A DNA stretch of 64,000 nt from Chamaecrista fasciculata (Eukaryota > Streptophyta > Magnoliopsida > Fabales > Fabaceae): the NCBI GenBank assembly GCA_003254925.1, contig QANZ01046779.1, positions 17,514 to 81,513 on the forward strand, read 5' to 3'. The notes beneath the pieces were generated by a model, which was given only the letters and a program-made list of their open reading frames with translations, was not told where the DNA came from and ran no database searches. Position 1 is the first letter of the stretch. Each line of letters opens with the position of its first letter. Positions 60,611-64,000 of this stretch are shown here, one piece after another. Both the position numbers and the translations under genes were made by a program.

Positions 60611-61190
60611 AGGCAAAACACCCTTTCGTGCCCCTAACGTTTGCGGTGATTTTAAGTTATGCCCCTAACGTTTCATTTGTGTCAGTTGTGCCCCCAATGT
60701 GAAACTTACTTTCAATTATGCCCCCACCCTTGTTAGTGCACCGTTTTTCGAAACTTTTGAGCTTCAATTCGTATTCATTTCAATTTGTTTTGATAAATGA
60801 GTTTATGGGTACTCATTTTTGGCTCCTAAGAATCATTTTGCATATGGAAATTTTGAGAAACATGCTTCGTTTTGCTGTATTTCGTTTTGGTCCTTTTTGG
60901 GGTTCATTGAGTCCGATTTTCTTTGGATTTGGGGCTATTTTGAGCATAATCTTTGAAATTGATCCAAGGAATCAATTTTCTGATGTCCGAAAATTAAAAC
61001 CCATATGAAATCTGATCAAAACTGAAATCAAATCGTGTGAAAATGGTGTTTTTTTTTTATGGATGGTTGAAATTGGGGGCATAATTGAAACTAACGTTTC
61101 ACATTGGGGGCACAACTGACACAAATGAAATGTTAGGGGTATAACGGAAAATCACTGCAAACTTTGGGGGCATGCAAGGGTGTTTTGCCT
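60611..61190. repeat. Fold-back element with 'TGCCCCTAACGTTT' arms
   Basis: The left end AGGCAAAACACCCTTTCGTG and right end AGGGTGTTTTGCCT are inverted, and TTATGCCCCTAACGTTTC on the left pairs with its reverse on the right. About 300 bp of unrelated sequence lie in the centre. No exact target duplication. Confidence 0.6.
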
Positions 61191-61373
61191 AAAATAAATA
61201 TAACATTGAATAATAATAGTTTTATACTTTTATCAGTATACTTTTTATATTTTAAAGTGAGACGCTAAACCAATAATTTAGACTTTAAAATATTATTGAG
61301 TTGACAATTCAGTCCTTAAAGGATTAAAATACATAGTTTAATCCTTGAAAAAAAGCAAATAATATACTTTTAA

Positions 61374-61789
61374 GGGTAAATTACACTTTGGTACCCTGTG
61401 GTTTGACCCTATTTCACTTTGGTACCCTGTGGTTTGAAACTTGACACTTTGGTACCATGTGGTATTCTCCATAAACACCTTAAAACCCTTTGGAGCTATT
61501 TTGTAATTTTAACCATAACAAATTTTGTAAAAGTTACATATTGACCCCAAAAAATTATAAATAGATCCTTAAATACATATTATCTAGGGACTAAAATGAA
61601 AATTTTTAAAAAATGGGGTCAATATGTAATTTTTGAAAAGTTTATTATGGTTAAAATTACAAAATAGCTCCAAAAAGTACCAAAGTGTTAATGGAGAATA
61701 CCACAAGGTACCAAAGTATCAAGTTTCAAACTATAGGGAACCAAAGTGAAATAAGGTCAAACCACAGGGTACCAAAGTGTAATTTACCC
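61374..61789. mobile_element. Mutator-like MITE, family A copy 2
   Basis: Same ends and arms as 5236-5661 (GGGTAAATTACACTTTGG and CCAAAGTGTAATTTACCC). The flanks are TACTTTTAA on the left and TACTTTTTAA on the right, a 9-bp duplication with one extra T. Confidence 0.75.
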
Positions 61790-62225
61790 TACTTTTTAAT
61801 CCTTCCAATAGATCAAAGAGTATATCATTTAGTTCTAGACTAACAAATATATTATTTAATTCTTTCATTGTCTAAATTATGTATTTCAATTTTTCAATGA
61901 TTAAATTGTCAATTTATGAATCTTTCATGGAGTAATTATTAGTTTGCTCTAAGTTAAAAATACTAGTTAGATGAACCCAAACTAATATTCATACTGATAA
62001 TCTCAACAAATGCTACAACTGATCTAAATTCCTTTGAAATGTCACTTCTTAGCTGTGGCCTGTGGTATGTATCTTCAAAATTCCATATATTCTTGTTTGT
62101 TGGATCCAGAGGAACAAGCATATTCTCGAATTCTTCAATCTTCCTCTCCTTGTTACTTTAATTATTAACGAAATTACAGCCAAAAATTCCTTGAAACTTT
62201 CAAAAGAGAAACAAATATGGGTCCT

Positions 62226-62395
62226 TCTAACATGCCCTCTTAGGGCACATGTTAAGTTTTCTTTTGATTGGTCAAATGAGTTTTCAAACATTAAAAATTA
62301 TCTTTTAAATAAATTTTTATAAATTTTAAGAGATAAGATATTCTATTAACCAATAAAAAAACCTTAAAAATGTACCTAAGAGCATAGATAAATCC
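62226..62395. repeat. Short MITE, relative of 4948-5145
   Basis: The left end carries CTAACATGCCCTCTTAGGGC and ACATGTTAAG; the right end, TGTACCTAAGAGCATAGAT, is a weaker inverted match. The AT core TTTAAATAAATTTTTATAAA matches the core of the first copy in reverse. Confidence 0.45.
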
Positions 62396-64000
62396 CAAAA
62401 AAATATGGCCCGCTACATGATAAAAGATATATACACTAGAAACAGCTAACCTAACCTAGCTACTAGCAATGATTACATATTGTATAAAAAGCAATGTAAG
62501 CTTGGATTCTCTTCCTTTTTTGGTGTGCTCTTTGCTCTTTAACTTTACTTTCAGGGAATTATTACGTAGATTGATTAGTGCTGCGTTCATATTCAGTTTG
62601 GGCACACCAAGCAAGAAAGGGTTCTAACTTTAATTCTAACATGAATATGATTTTCATTATCCCGAAAAAAAAAACTAAATAGAATAAATTAAAGACATAT
62701 CATATTAGATTATTGGTTAGTACTTCCTAAGTAAAGAATTTCAGTTTGAAGATTAAATTGCATATATACCATGAAATTCTTTACTATAAAATAAGATTGT
62801 TAAAATTAAACAAAACTTTTACTATAAAATCGAATGACTCTTTTAATGTATTAAGTTGATAGGTTAAATTTTAAATTCAGTATGAATTATAAAGAAAAAG
62901 GGAAAGTGAAATTCATTGGAATTTGATAAAATAGATTACATGAAATTGAGATAATTAATTATTATATATATATTAATGTTAGAAAACCTGGGTATGCTTT
63001 TAGAAACACAAACTAAGATTTGAAAATATGATGTAATTGATTTCATATATATATATATATATATATATNCCAAAACACTTCTCCTATATCCAGGGATTGC
63101 CATAGTAACTCCAGTTTGGCAGTGATCAAAATTTCTATGAATTTAGTTGGTTCCATTCTTTGTAGCATGTCACATAGAATGGACCACTAACTCTCACTAA
63201 TATTCTCTTCTCTTTATTCCGTAGCTTGGAGATAATATTTAGTTGTTCCATTCTTTGTAGCATGTCACATAGTTTATATAGCATGTAAATAATGACACAA
63301 AGTTAGTTCATTCATCATCATTTAACTTGACACATCATAATTTAATGGTGTTCAACTCCATTAAAAATTAGATGAAGGGACTAACTTTGACTACAAAAAA
63401 TTAGTGAGGGATCAAATTAAGAAATAAAATTTAAAATATATTATTCTACATTACTCATTTATATACTCTATTAAATTAAATTTATTATATACTTTTGATT
63501 TCTGCTATATTTTAAATTTATTAATTTATCTAATGTAATTTTTTAAATGTTTTATTTATTAAATCTCAACATATCATATCTTTTAAATAATTTTTATTAT
63601 TTACATATATTAACAATATTTAATAAACTTAATAATATATTTATTTATAATAAAAATACTTAAAAACTTACTATAAATATAATTATAATTATATTAGTTA
63701 TTAATATTTAAATATTTTATTAATTATATATATAATATGTGATTATTTTATAAAAAAAAATTTGGCCCCTCTGTCCTCAGTTTCTGCCTCCGCCACTAGC
63801 TAGAATATATTCTAGGGAAGATTTGCCGCATAACATAATGATTCATTGATCTCAAATAGTGTTTAAATACAAAACAATGCACTTCTTCAACTTATCTGGA
63901 GCAAAACCTGTATAATAATGTAGATAATGGTTTGGCAGCATCCATTGGTATGGTGGGTCGGAAGACGAATTGTGTTTAAGATATTCCTAAATGGCTTGAT
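62396..64000. other. Intergenic AT-rich DNA with a short tandem duplication
   Basis: CCATTCTTTGTAGCATGTCA recurs at about 63141-63177 and 63239-63273. A TA microsatellite at 63040-63068 ends at an N. No gene seen up to the window edge. Confidence 0.45.

Noticed and set aside
60718-61008. A 96-codon plus-strand frame inside the fold-back element
   Set aside because: It lies in the middle of a repeat, has no start context and no recognisable domain.
1-64000. CRISPR arrays, operons, ribosome binding sites, phage or bacterial systems
   Set aside because: The window is plant nuclear DNA with spliced genes; no spaced palindromic repeats or prokaryotic signals were seen.

Overview
The window is nuclear DNA of a dicot plant, probably a rosid. 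It is AT-rich, its genes are intron-rich with GT-AG borders, several proteins carry organelle or secretory presequences, and it is crowded with short fold-back transposons. I placed exons by reading splice borders and requiring frame and family motifs to agree. Coordinates are within the window; no search was run.

Layout. 0.4-2.8 kb (+): an organellar CRM-domain RNA-binding protein. 4.8-10.8 kb (-): a plastid MATE transporter of the DTX46/EDS5 type, tail-to-tail with it. 11.5-12.8 kb: a duplicated repeat enclosing telomere-like motifs and an F-box/kelch fragment. 12.8-13.7 kb (-): an FLA12-like fasciclin arabinogalactan gene that reads as broken and spans an assembly join. 15.6-17.5 kb (-): the histone-fold gene NF-YC10. 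18.9-25.8 and 33.6-38.4 kb (+): two tandem BGAL8-type beta-galactosidases with the same 19-exon structure. 39.2-41.0 kb (-): a secreted root-cap/LEA-related protein. 44.4-46.9 kb (-): PDX2, the glutaminase of vitamin B6 synthesis. 51.9-56.6 kb (+): GRIK, the kinase that activates SnRK1. 56.6-64 kb: no gene seen, only AT-rich DNA and MITEs.

Neighbourhood. From memory, CRM/DTX46 match adjacent Arabidopsis genes (At2g21350/At2g21340), and FLA12, root-cap, PDX2 and GRIK2 match the run At5g60490-At5g60550. The window therefore looks like conserved microsynteny expanded by transposons. The genes do not form one pathway; FLA12, the two galactosidases and the root-cap protein share a cell-wall or secretory setting.

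Mobile DNA. Best supported are a 1.9 kb hAT-like element with a perfect 8-bp target duplication that contains a Helitron 3' end and exon-like fragments; a second hAT-like element in a GRIK intron; a Mutator-like MITE family with 9-bp duplications; a non-LTR insert with a 12-bp duplication; and a small Ty1-copia fossil with two 119-bp LTRs in a galactosidase intron. I saw no tRNA, rRNA or CRISPR. Seven isolated N bases mark joins; two of them sit between unmerged duplicate ends.
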